13,330 nucleotides of DNA from an uncultured Candidatus Melainabacteria bacterium (GCA_934717895.1 CAKUZO010000050.1:1-13330); one strand, 5' to 3'. Positions 6,278 to 13,315 are shown, counted from the first letter of the stretch. Made by a program: numbers and translations. Notes: generated by a model not told the origin, from the sequence alone.

Positions 6278-7015
6278 TTATTTCTTTCTACAAACAACAA
6301 TCACAGGCGAATAAGTCAATGTGATATCAGGAAATTTTTCTTTATAGTTATCACAAAAACTTTTAACTTCTTTGAAGGTCCAGTGATGTGTTGTCAACGA
6401 ATTTACGCCTGTCGTTTTCATGTGGGCTAAAAGTTCTAGCGGGCTTGAAAACTCCAAGATTTTTGTGAATTTTTCAAAATGTAGCACATCAAAATCTCTT
6501 GTAAAAATGTTTTTTATTTCATTCGCATTTTTGTAGGAAAGGGAAAGTCCGGTCAACTCTTCTATTTCCTTGTAGTGCCCGTTGGAAAATGTTGAAAATG
6601 CCAGAATTCCGTCTTTGTTTAAGATGTTTTTGCAATGATAACTTACGTTTTCAAGATTGTTAAACCACTGAAACATTGCGTTTGAAACAACTAAATCAAC
6701 TTTTTGTGACGGCTTGATTTTTAGAGCATTGCCAAGATAAAATTTCGTATTTGGTATAATTTTTTCAATGTAAATTTTGGATTTTTCGACCAAATCATTT
6801 GCTAAAAAAGTTTTGAATTTGATAGATTTTATTAATTCACGAGTAAAAATTCCTGTTCCGCAACCGAGTTCCAGCACAGTGTCAAAATTTGAACCTGTTT
6901 CAACAAGTGCTGATACGAGTTTTTGCGCCATTAGTTGTTGAACGATGGCGTTTTGGTCGTAGGTTTCAAAACTTTTTTCAAACTGTTTTTTTAAGATTTT
7001 AGAGTTTACTTGCAT
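6278..7015 (-). CDS. bioC: Malonyl-ACP O-methyltransferase
   Basis: Methylates the free carboxyl of malonyl-ACP using S-adenosylmethionine, so that fatty acid synthesis can elongate it to pimeloyl-ACP methyl ester, the start of biotin synthesis. The 245 residues fit the family. Visible features are the N-terminal FEKSFETYDQNAIVQ segment typical of BioC, motif I VLELGCGTGIF (residues 47-57), a motif II-like acidic strand end (FLANDL), VDLVVSNAMFQWF (motif IV) and HMKTTGVNSL (198-207), a BioC signature used in substrate recognition. The start overlaps the end of bioG by ten bases, consistent with translational coupling. It is the last gene of the cluster. Assignment is firm. Confidence 0.93.
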   Translation of the reverse strand: MQVNSKILKKQFEKSFETYDQNAIVQQLMAQKLVSALVETGSNFDTVLELGCGTGIFTRELIKSIKFKTFLANDLVEKSKIYIEKIIPNTKFYLGNALKIKPSQKVDLVVSNAMFQWFNNLENVSYHCKNILNKDGILAFSTFSNGHYKEIEELTGLSLSYKNANEIKNIFTRDFDVLHFEKFTKILEFSSPLELLAHMKTTGVNSLTTHHWTFKEVKSFCDNYKEKFPDITLTYSPVIVVCRKK

Positions 7016-7662
7016 AATATCTCATTCCAACTTTTGAAATTATAATACGGAAAGTGTCCGCTTTCAAGCATTTCAATCTCAGAATTTTCTTGCCAGAAAT
7101 TCACTTGATTTTTTGTTGGAATAATTTTGTCGTGAGTAGAAATTAATGCTTTATCATAAAAATGGGTGTAATTAATTTCTGTTGTCTTAATTTTTTCGTA
7201 AAGAGCTCTAAGCTCTGTTTCCCTGTTTTCAATTGTGCGTTTTACAGGTGTTTTTATATATTTTTCAAATTCTTCATTGCTGTCAAATATGTTTTGATAG
7301 AATTTCCCTTCTAGTCCTGTTTTTGCGTGTCTAAGTGTCAAAAGAAACGGTTTTTGAGGAATTCCAAAATCGTCATCAACAGGTTTTGCAGTCCCGTTAA
7401 TGGCTATTTTTTTTGAAAACTTCGGTAATTTGTCTTTTAATAAATAAGCCACAAAAACCCCCATTGACCAAGCAATTAGGTTAATATTTTTATAATTACT
7501 AAAATCTATTTTGGGTAAATCGAGTTTGTTATAATCATACATTATTATTACGTCAAAATCCCCGCAATCTAAGAATTTGAATGGGGTTTCGTCAAAACTC
7601 CAACCGGCAAAAAATATGATTAAATTTTCTTTATTTTGTTTGTTTAGCCAATGAAATTGCAT
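7006..7662 (-). CDS. bioG: Pimeloyl-ACP methyl ester esterase, BioG type
   Basis: An alpha/beta hydrolase that removes the methyl group from pimeloyl-ACP methyl ester, ending the BioC-primed chain and releasing pimeloyl-ACP for BioF. The 218 residues match the BioG (DUF452) family, which replaces BioH in many bacteria. The nucleophile elbow reads AWSMGV with Ser66. The acid is Asp178 in STHDKIIP and the base is His203 in ESGHFPYY. FFAGWSFDE near the N-terminus is the BioG oxyanion-hole region. The ATG at 7662 is chosen because AAGGAA lies seven bases upstream; a TTG one codon earlier is possible. The gene starts inside the 3' end of bioF and overlaps bioC at its end, so the three genes are a tightly coupled unit. 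Confidence 0.92.
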   Translation of the reverse strand: MQFHWLNKQNKENLIIFFAGWSFDETPFKFLDCGDFDVIIMYDYNKLDLPKIDFSNYKNINLIAWSMGVFVAYLLKDKLPKFSKKIAINGTAKPVDDDFGIPQKPFLLTLRHAKTGLEGKFYQNIFDSNEEFEKYIKTPVKRTIENRETELRALYEKIKTTEINYTHFYDKALISTHDKIIPTKNQVNFWQENSEIEMLESGHFPYYNFKSWNEILCK

Positions 7663-8755
7663 CAAAAAGTTCCTTTTCAGTAATGTCTGTTGTGAGCGAT
7701 AATCTTAATCTTGATGTGCCTTCGGGAACGGTAGGCGGTCTTATTGGAAGGGTGAAAAATCCGTTGTGGAAAAGTATTTCGCAAGTGTCGACGGTTTCTT
7801 TGTTTCCGCCAATAATAACCGGTATAATGTGACTTTCGCTACCTGCTTTTTGCCCGATTGACAGCATTCTTTGCCGTTTTTCAAGTGTTTGGGGTAGTTT
7901 ATTTTCAATAATCCATTTTGAAAAGGCGATATTTATCGGCGGTAAAGCGGTTGAAAAAATGAACGAACGTGCTTTATTCGTAAGGTAATCAATCAATGTT
8001 TGGCTGCCTGTTGCAAATGCACCCATTGAGCCTATTGCTTTTCCGAAAGTTCCGACAATTATGTCAACTTTATCTGTAATTCCAAGTTTTTCGGTTACTC
8101 CGAGTCCGTTTTGTCCAAAAACGCCAAATGCGTGAGCTTCATCAAGTATCAAAATGCAATTGAATTTTTCTTTAAGCTCGACGAGTTTTTCGATGTCTGC
8201 AATGTCGCCGTCCATTGAAAATACACTCTCAGAAACGATTATGGCGTTGTTGAAGTTTTTCCGTTCTCTTGTTAAAAGTTTTTCCAACGCTTCCATATTT
8301 TTGTGTGGGAATCTGAAAAATTTCCCCTCAGATAGCCGCATTCCATCAATAATGCTGGCGTGGTTCAATTTGTCAGAGAATATAACGTCACCTTTGCCTG
8401 CAATACAACTGTTTATTCCAACATTTGCGTGATAGCCGCTGTTGAATAATAGAGTCTTTTCTTTTCTAAAAAGTTGTGAAATTAAATCTTCCAACTCTTT
8501 GTATACGGGCAAAGTGCCTGTTAAAAGCCTTGCAGATGCACTGCCAAACGAGTATTTATCCCCGACTTCATTTAAAAAATCTTCCGTAATCTTTTTGTTA
8601 TCCGCAAAACCAAGATAGTTGTTTGATGATAAATTAACGAGTTTTTGTCCGTTGTAAAAAATATATTTTTCGTCTTTTGCGTCAAAGTTTTTTATATTTC
8701 GAAAGTGTGAATTTGCTTTTAAGTGGTCTAAAATTTCTGAATAATTCTCTTGCAT
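7631..8755 (-). CDS. bioF: 8-amino-7-oxononanoate synthase
   Basis: A PLP enzyme that condenses pimeloyl-ACP with L-alanine to form 8-amino-7-oxononanoate (KAPA), the first ring-forming step of biotin synthesis. The 374 residues fit the alpha-oxoamine synthase family. Landmarks are NLSSNNYLGFA, SARLLTGT, NSGYHANVG, DKLNHASIIDG (His132, stacks on PLP), SESVFSMDGDIA, LDEAHAFGVFG (Asp205, His208), GTFGKAIGSMGA with the Schiff-base Lys239, and RPPTVPEGTSRLRLSLT. It is the first gene of the bioF-bioG-bioC cluster and overlaps bioG by about 30 bases. The ribosome binding site before the ATG is weak, and no BirA-type operator palindrome was found upstream. The gene is divergent from the prepilin array. 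Assignment is firm. Confidence 0.96.
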   Translation of the reverse strand: MQENYSEILDHLKANSHFRNIKNFDAKDEKYIFYNGQKLVNLSSNNYLGFADNKKITEDFLNEVGDKYSFGSASARLLTGTLPVYKELEDLISQLFRKEKTLLFNSGYHANVGINSCIAGKGDVIFSDKLNHASIIDGMRLSEGKFFRFPHKNMEALEKLLTRERKNFNNAIIVSESVFSMDGDIADIEKLVELKEKFNCILILDEAHAFGVFGQNGLGVTEKLGITDKVDIIVGTFGKAIGSMGAFATGSQTLIDYLTNKARSFIFSTALPPINIAFSKWIIENKLPQTLEKRQRMLSIGQKAGSESHIIPVIIGGNKETVDTCEILFHNGFFTLPIRPPTVPEGTSRLRLSLTTDITEKELFDAISLAKQTK

Positions 8756-8875
8756 ATTAGTAATTTATGACAAAAAATCTAAAATGTCTATCTTTTTAAA
8801 GTGCCAAAAACCTTAGGTGCAAGTTTTATAACAATTAATTCTGGGTATAATATGTTTTTGAATTTGCTTGCAGTA

Positions 8876-8904
8876 TTGAACTTTTTCTAATAATAAGTTA
8901 TAAT
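8876..8904 (+). promoter_or_regulatory. Near-consensus promoter of the first prepilin gene
   Basis: TTGAAC (8876-8881) and a perfect TATAAT (8899-8904) are separated by the ideal 17 bases. A start near 8911 gives a leader of about 28 bases containing GAGAGG (8925-8930), eight bases before the ATG at 8939. This places the biological start at 8939, upstream of the G tract. Confidence 0.75.
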
Positions 8905-8938
8905 AGATGTGTAAATATTAAAAAGAGAGGAATTTGTA

Positions 8939-9672
8939 ATGAAAAAAGAATTAAGAAGAGCTTTCGGGGGGGGGGCAATCTGAGTACGTCGGGCGGTAAT
9001 GCGTTTACTTTGGCAGAAGTTCTGATAACTCTTGGCATAATTGGTGTTGTTGCAGCGTTGACTTTGCCTAGTGTAATTACAAATTATCAAAAAAAACAAA
9101 CTGTTGTTCAATTAAAAAAAACTTATACAGAGCTGTCGCAAGCAATTGATTATTCTAAAAATGAATATGGTGAGATTGAAAATTGGGATTTTAGCTTACT
9201 TGGTATGGATTTTTTTAATAAGTATTTGTGCTCTTTTATAAAAATATCAAGTTCAACAGTTGGAAATAATAAGATAGTTTACTATGAAACTTCCGGAAAT
9301 GTGGCAAATTCTTCAATGTTATCGCTATTTTATGATGCAAGTGTTGTGACATTAAATTCCGGAGCTCAATTATTTCTTAGTAATAGGTTATTAGGACATG
9401 CCAAAAGGCGAGGTTTTTGGGTTGATATAAATGGTTTTAAAAAGCCAAATAAGTTTGGGCGAGATTTATTTTATTTTGTAATAACTGAAAAAGGGGTTTT
9501 ACCTTTGTATTGGGACGATGGTGTAACGGATTTAACTCCAAAAACACGTACGCAACTTATTCAAGGTCCAAGTGTAAATAGGTATAATTGCTCAAAACAC
9601 GCAAGAGGTGTTTGGTGTGCAGCTTTGATAATGCAAGATGGTTGGAATATAAGTGATGACTATCCTTGGTAG
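8939..9672 (+). CDS. Type IV prepilin-like protein, out of frame at a ten-G tract (phase-off or assembly error)
   Basis: The start is set by promoter, GAGAGG ribosome binding site and ATG at 8939, encoding MKKELRRAF and then Gly codons in the G tract. As read, ten G lead to a TGA at 8981-8983 after 14 codons. With eight or eleven G the frame joins the downstream one and gives about 244 residues. It would then have a basic leader, a G-rich linker, Ala at -1, and the mature start FTLAEVLITLGIIGVVAALTL with Glu at +5, the prepilin peptidase signature. Nine G also stops early. The C-terminal part shares with the next two genes a module ending GRDLFYFVIT, a Cys pair and MQDGWNI. The product would be a periplasmic or surface pilin or pseudopilin, membrane-anchored before assembly. 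A TTG at 9010 could start translation but would remove the leader and the cleavage site. Confidence 0.75.
8966..8975 (+). repeat. Ten-G homopolymer near the start of a prepilin gene, candidate phase switch
   Basis: Ten consecutive G follow CTTTC and precede CAATC, nine codons into the prepilin reading frame. Frame analysis: 8 or 11 G gives the full prepilin; 9 G stops at a TAA and 10 G at a TGA, both within the leader. Confidence 0.75.
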
Positions 9673-9734
9673 TTTTTGTATTTATTCAAGTAGTTGTTAT
9701 CTTGTTATTTTGCATTAATTTTTTATATAATATC

Positions 9735-9763
9735 TTGAAAATTGTTTGAAAAAGTGTTATAAT
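9735..9763 (+). promoter_or_regulatory. Near-consensus promoter of the second prepilin gene
   Basis: TTGAAA (9735-9740) and a perfect TATAAT (9758-9763) are separated by 17 bases. The start site would fall at about 9770, at the ATG itself, so the message would be leaderless unless translation begins further in. Confidence 0.7.
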
Positions 9764-9770
9764 AAAAACA

Positions 9771-10589
9771 ATGATTTTAGTTGATTATTTTAGGAAAGCT
9801 GATATTAGTCCAAGACAGTCCCAGAAAAATAAATGTAGCTTGGCTGCTTCGCTTCTTAGCTGCCCAGCTGCTAAACATGTTGCATTTACCTTAGCAGAGG
9901 GTGCTACGCACGTAGCCCACTGTAACAATTTACGTAAAGTAGCATTCACATTGGCGGAAGTTTTAATCACCCTTGGGATTATCGGAGTTGTTGCGGCGTT
10001 GACTTTGCCTTCTGTAATTCAAAAAATGGAAGATCAAAGGTTTGTATCTTCTCTAAAAAAGACGTATTCGATTTTGTCGCAAGCAACAAATTCAGTAATT
10101 GCAGAGCATGAGAGCCCTGAATATTGGTGGATTGAGGACAATCAAGAAGAACCGGTAAAACAAATTTACGAGTATTATAAACCTTATTTCAATGCAATGC
10201 GTATGTGCCCCAATACAGCAGGTTGTTGGGGGTATCCGACAAAGTATTTGAATGGAACCGTATATTGGGAAAGTTTTAACAGAAGTTGGTATCAATATAC
10301 TTATACTCTTGTTGATGGTGTAAGTGTTTTGATTGATATATATGATGCATCAAATGTAAGATTATTTGGAGTTGACGTTGATTATCCTTGTCCTGTTTTT
10401 TGGGTTGATTTAAATTCCGGAAATTTGCCAAATCAAATAGGGCGTGACGTTTTTGCTTTTTTGATTACTAAAAAGGGTTTACAGCCTGCCGGACTAAACG
10501 ATACAACAACTTGTAACAAAAATGGGACAGGTTGGAGTTGCACTTCCAGAATTATTCAAGATGGTTGGACAATAAAATATTTAAAATAA
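9771..10589 (+). CDS. Type IV prepilin-like protein with duplicated leader motif
   Basis: The 272-residue frame has the prepilin signature VAFTLAEVLITLGIIGVVAAL at about residues 57-77, Glu at +5 of the mature start and Ala at -1 rather than the usual Gly. It is preceded by an unusually long 58-residue N-terminus that carries a second, earlier FTLAE (39-43 versus 59-63). The two copies are exactly 60 bases apart and similar at DNA level. The intervening and preceding DNA is more GC-rich and palindromic. The pilin body has two Cys pairs, MCPNTAGCWGYP and TCNKNGTGWSC, and the shared C-terminal module NQIGRDVFAF and QDGWTIKYL. The ATG at 9771 has no ribosome binding site and sits at the predicted transcription start. 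An AGGAAA at 9791-9796 precedes no standard start codon. The true start is therefore uncertain. Confidence 0.8.
   Translation: MILVDYFRKADISPRQSQKNKCSLAASLLSCPAAKHVAFTLAEGATHVAHCNNLRKVAFTLAEVLITLGIIGVVAALTLPSVIQKMEDQRFVSSLKKTYSILSQATNSVIAEHESPEYWWIEDNQEEPVKQIYEYYKPYFNAMRMCPNTAGCWGYPTKYLNGTVYWESFNRSWYQYTYTLVDGVSVLIDIYDASNVRLFGVDVDYPCPVFWVDLNSGNLPNQIGRDVFAFLITKKGLQPAGLNDTTTCNKNGTGWSCTSRIIQDGWTIKYLK
9836..9950 (+). repeat. Palindromic insert and 60-base direct duplication in the prepilin leader
   Basis: Two imperfect or perfect palindromes lie here. AGCTTGGCTGC pairs with GCTGCCCAGCT at 9 of 11 positions (about 9837-9873), and GCTACG pairs perfectly with CGTAGC around CA (9903-9916). They flank and separate two copies of a GTnGCATT-type segment encoding VAFTLAE (from 9879 and 9939). 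This resembles in-frame palindromic elements inserted in genes of other bacteria. Confidence 0.45.
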
Positions 10590-10708
10590 TTACTAGTTTT
10601 TAATAAATCTTAGCAAAAAGTTACAAAAATTTTAACTTTGGGTATATATATCGTATATGTATTGTTAAAAAAGTCTTTTTTCTAAAAGAGATTAAAGGCG
10701 GTTGGCTT

Positions 10709-11383
10709 ATGAATGAGGATCGTTTTCTGAAAAAAAGATCAGGACTATCCATGTCCGAAATATTGTTTACCTTAGCAATAATAGGAGTTATTGCTGCTTT
10801 GACAACTTTTGGTTTGGTTGCCAAAGTTAATGATGTAAAAAATATTGCGGCATTAAAAAAGATTTATTCCTCAATTAGTCAAGTTGCCATGTTTGTAATC
10901 TTAGACAGGTCTAATCCGAATTATTGGGGATTAGACGAATATTCTCAAAGTTCTTCTGCACTTGCGTTTTCATACTTTAAACCATATTTTAAAGTTATTA
11001 GAGAATGTTCAAATTCTACTGGTTGTTGGCAATATCCGACAAAATTTTTGAGTGGCGATGTCTATTTAAGACGAGCAAAGATGTATCAATATATGTTCAC
11101 ACTTGTTGATGGAACCAATGTCATAATGAATGTTTACCCGAAAGATGTTATTGTGTCTGAATTTGGGGTAAATGTTGAAAAAGATTCTGTTGTTTTTATT
11201 ATTGATGTCAATGGAAATGCATATCCAAACCAAATAGGACGAGATATTTTTGCATTTGTTTTAAAAGGCAAGGAAATCGTTCCAAGTGGTACGGATAATT
11301 CATATAACTGTAATCGAGCAGCTTCCGGATTGACGTGTGCCGCACGTGTAATCAATGATGGCTGGAAGATTACGTACTATTAG
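10709..11383 (+). CDS. Type IV prepilin-like protein
   Basis: A 224-residue protein with a short basic leader MNEDRFLKKRSG and mature start LSMSEILFTLAIIGVIAAL. Gly12 at -1 and Glu17 at +5 make it the most canonical prepilin of the three. The hydrophobic helix is followed by the pilin body with Cys pairs ECSNSTGC and NCNRAASGLTC. The shared C-terminal module (NQIGRDIFAF, NDGWKITYY) aligns with the second gene along most of its length, including YPTKFLSGDVY against YPTKYLNGTVY. AAAGG (10694-10698) lies ten bases before the ATG. A weak promoter, GTTACA (10620-10625) and TATATA (10643-10648), is possible. The gene ends 27 bases before a strong terminator and is the last of the array. Pilins with such a module may be minor pilins or pseudopilins; no assembly ATPase or peptidase genes are in the window. 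Confidence 0.85.
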   Translation: MNEDRFLKKRSGLSMSEILFTLAIIGVIAALTTFGLVAKVNDVKNIAALKKIYSSISQVAMFVILDRSNPNYWGLDEYSQSSSALAFSYFKPYFKVIRECSNSTGCWQYPTKFLSGDVYLRRAKMYQYMFTLVDGTNVIMNVYPKDVIVSEFGVNVEKDSVVFIIDVNGNAYPNQIGRDIFAFVLKGKEIVPSGTDNSYNCNRAASGLTCAARVINDGWKITYY

Positions 11384-11410
11384 TTTTTAATTTCAGCTCC
11401 TTTCATCTTA

Positions 11411-11448
11411 AAAAGTTCGGTTGCCAAAGCCGAGCTTTTCTTTTTTTG
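11411..11448 (+). terminator. Intrinsic terminator of the prepilin array
   Basis: AAAAGTTCGG (11411-11420) pairs with CCGAGCTTTT (11430-11439), with one G-T wobble, around a nine-base loop. One C and a run of seven T follow. Confidence 0.85.
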
Positions 11449-11513
11449 ATTATGTGTTTGGCGAGGAGATTTATTATATAGGTATAATGGAAATATAATA
11501 AAAATAATATCTT

Positions 11514-11581
11514 TATAATAAAAAAAAGGCTCCCCTATTTACTGAGGAGCTGAAATACTGAGCAATCAGAAGAGTTGAGGA
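11514..11581 (-). ncRNA. Candidate short RNA, or second terminator of the secY transcript
   Basis: On the minus strand TAGACT (11615-11610) and TATAAA (11593-11588) are separated by 16 bases. They would start a transcript near 11581 that runs through a pyrimidine-rich stretch to a hairpin AGCTCCTC / GGGGAGCC followed by seven T. The transcript would be about 60 bases. If the promoter is not active, the hairpin is simply a back-up terminator for secY. Confidence 0.3.
11521..11552 (-). terminator. Intrinsic terminator (minus strand)
   Basis: On the minus strand GCTCCTC pairs with GGGGAGC (one mismatch) around an eight-base loop, and a run of seven T follows (A run 11521-11527 on the plus strand). 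Confidence 0.65.
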
Positions 11582-11645
11582 TTTACATTTATATAGTACA
11601 AAATTTTTTAGTCTAATTCATTCAACAAATTAATTAAAAATTTGC

Positions 11646-11681
11646 ATGAAAAAATAGCCCCTAAGTATTAGGGACTATTTT
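11646..11681 (-). terminator. Intrinsic terminator downstream of secY
   Basis: A 14-bp stem with one mismatch: AAAATAG-x-CCCTAA (11651-11664) against TTAGGG-x-CTATTTT (11668-11681), with a three-base loop. On the minus strand it is followed by further T, so it most likely ends the secY transcript after the repeat array. Confidence 0.7.
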
Positions 11682-11726
11682 AAGTTATCTTATCGTTTTC
11701 TTAAAAGATCTTCACACCTGTTTGGT

Positions 11727-11983
11727 GGGTTAAGCGGCTTTTGAACCAACAATTTGAAAGTTACACTAACAATCTAATTGGCGGGTCAAGCGGCACGCTT
11801 ACTACTTACCAATATCTTGAAAGTCCTACCAACCTCAGATTGGTCGGGTTAAGCGGCTTTTGAATCAACAATTTGAAAGTTACACTAACAATCTAATTGG
11901 TGGGTCAAGCGGCACGCTTACTACTTACCAATATCTTGAAAGTCCTACCAACCCCAGATTGGGCGGGTTAAGCGGCACGCTTA
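11727..11983. repeat. 119-bp tandem repeat array adjoining the secY stop codon
   Basis: Two full copies (11727-11845 and 11846-11964) differ at only four positions by eye, and a third begins at 11965 and ends at the secY stop. Each copy contains two half-units that share the core GGGTYAAGCGGC. The five cores begin at 11727, 11783, 11846, 11902 and 11965, so their spacing alternates 56, 63, 56, 63. ATTGG precedes most of the cores. Internal hairpins are ACCAA/TTGGT and AAGCG-GCA-CGCTT; the last copy extends the second one to TAAGCG-GCA-CGCTTA, overlapping the stop codon. Confidence 0.85.
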
Positions 11984-13315
11984 TTCTTTTAAGAATGATT
12001 CATAGTTTCTTGCCAACAGGTGAGTTCTAACCTGATTAATCAAGTCAAGAGCTACACCAACCATGATGATTAATGAAGTTGCTCCGATACCTTGTATAGT
12101 TTTAATGTTTGTAGCATAACTTGCAAGTGATGGAACAAGAGCAATAATTCCAAGTCCCAAAGCTCCGATAAATGTTGTCTTAGTTAAGATTTTATCCAAA
12201 GCTTCGGCTGTTGGTCTTCCAGGTTTTACGCCTGGGATTGATGAACCATATTTTTTTAAGTTGTCAGCAATATCTTTCGGTTGCATGTTCGGCATGATTG
12301 ATGCATAGAAGAATGTTAATGCAAAAATCAATAAGAAGTACAAGACGTAATAAGCAATTCCGTCAGGGCTCATAAACTGAGTCAAGTGAACGACCATTGT
12401 TTTTACGGCTTCGCTTTTGAAGTTAGCTTGTCCTACCAAACTTAAAATTGTTGATGGGAAAAGCAAGATTGCAATCGCAAAGATAATTGGCATTACACCA
12501 CCAGGGTTTAATTTGAACGGAATATAAGAATTCATTCCGCCATAAACCTTGTTCCCAACTTGGCGTTTAGGGTTAACAATAATTACTTTTCTTACAGCTT
12601 CTTGCATAATTACAATGAAAACCATTGCTGCAAAGAAGATTAAAAGCAATACTGCTAATCCTAGTTGCATCATAGAGTTGTTTGCAACAACCTGAGCTGT
12701 TCTTGATGCATAAATTGGAATTCCTGATAAGATACCGATAAAGATGATTAAAGAACCACCGTTCCCGATACCTTTTTCTGTCATTAGTTCAGAAATCCAC
12801 ATTACAAGTACAGAACCGGCTGTTAATACGACAATAGAACTAATGAAGAACATTATCGGATTAACATTTGGCAATACAGCTCCCGGTAAATGGTGTAAAT
12901 ATAGCATAAAGATTAAAGATTGGAACGCAGCCAACACAACAGTGAAAACTCTTGTGTACTGTGACAATTTTCGTCTTCCTGCTTCTCCTTCTTCTTTCTG
13001 CAATTTTTCCAAAGATGGAATTACAACAGAAACAAGTTGGATAATAATTGATGATGTGATATAAGGTCCGATACCTAATGCGAATATAGAAACCTTGCCC
13101 AAAGCACCGCCGGAGAACAAATCAAGAAATCCGATGATGTTGTTTCCCTGAGCAATGTTTGAGAAAATTTGGTTGTTAATACCAAACAAAGGCATTTGAA
13201 CCCCAAATCTGAATGCGGCAATCATCAGGAAAGTAAAAATAATTTTTTGCTTTAATCCTGACGCGTTCCACATCGACATCAAATCATCTGTTGTAGGCAT
13301 TCTCATTTGTGCCAT
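11981..13315 (-). CDS. secY: Preprotein translocase subunit SecY
   Basis: The central channel subunit of the SecYEG translocon in the inner membrane, through which secreted and membrane proteins pass. The 444 residues are full length for bacterial SecY, with ten hydrophobic segments. Family landmarks are SGGALGKVSIFALGIGPYITSSIIIQL (transmembrane segment 2 region, including the plug area), LEKLQKEEGEAGRRKLSQYTR (first conserved cytosolic loop), SELMTEKGIGNGGSLIIF, VYGGMNSYIPFKLNPGGVMPIIFA, PKDIADNLKKYGSSIPGVKPGRPTAEALDKIL (loop facing the ribosome and SecA) and the basic end LLARNYESFLKE. The start ATG lies 16 bases from the window edge with GGTTGAG upstream. Ribosomal protein genes such as rplO would be expected further upstream. 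No adk, map or infA follows, so the usual spc-type order is broken after secY. Confidence 0.98.
   Translation of the reverse strand: MAQMRMPTTDDLMSMWNASGLKQKIIFTFLMIAAFRFGVQMPLFGINNQIFSNIAQGNNIIGFLDLFSGGALGKVSIFALGIGPYITSSIIIQLVSVVIPSLEKLQKEEGEAGRRKLSQYTRVFTVVLAAFQSLIFMLYLHHLPGAVLPNVNPIMFFISSIVVLTAGSVLVMWISELMTEKGIGNGGSLIIFIGILSGIPIYASRTAQVVANNSMMQLGLAVLLLIFFAAMVFIVIMQEAVRKVIIVNPKRQVGNKVYGGMNSYIPFKLNPGGVMPIIFAIAILLFPSTILSLVGQANFKSEAVKTMVVHLTQFMSPDGIAYYVLYFLLIFALTFFYASIMPNMQPKDIADNLKKYGSSIPGVKPGRPTAEALDKILTKTTFIGALGLGIIALVPSLASYATNIKTIQGIGATSLIIMVGVALDLINQVRTHLLARNYESFLKE

Larger units (their letters stand above)
11384..11980. other. Gene-free region between the prepilin array and secY
   Basis: About 600 bases without a supportable protein gene. 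It holds the plus-strand terminator of the third prepilin (11411-11448) and an AT-rich stretch (11450-11520). A possible minus-strand short RNA with its terminator follows (about 11581-11521), then a minus-strand terminator (11681-11646) and the 119-bp tandem repeat array (11727-11983). Confidence 0.8.

Noticed and set aside
8154..8432. Open frame antisense to bioF
   Set aside because: It has no translation signals and mirrors the conserved bioF sequence.
8756..8875. BirA operator upstream of bioF
   Set aside because: I looked for the long spaced palindrome of biotin operators and found none.
9010..9672. Prepilin starting from TTG at 9010
   Set aside because: It would delete the leader and cleavage site and has no ribosome binding site; the ATG at 8939 has promoter, ribosome binding site and a proper leader.
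9785..9970. Minus-strand frame over the second prepilin leader
   Set aside because: It arises from the palindromic insert and has no start signals.
11727..11983. CRISPR array
   Set aside because: The stretches between the repeated cores are themselves repeated almost exactly, so there are no unique spacers, and no cas genes are present.
12744..13064. Open frame antisense to secY
   Set aside because: It is a shadow of the secY coding frame with no promoter or ribosome binding site.
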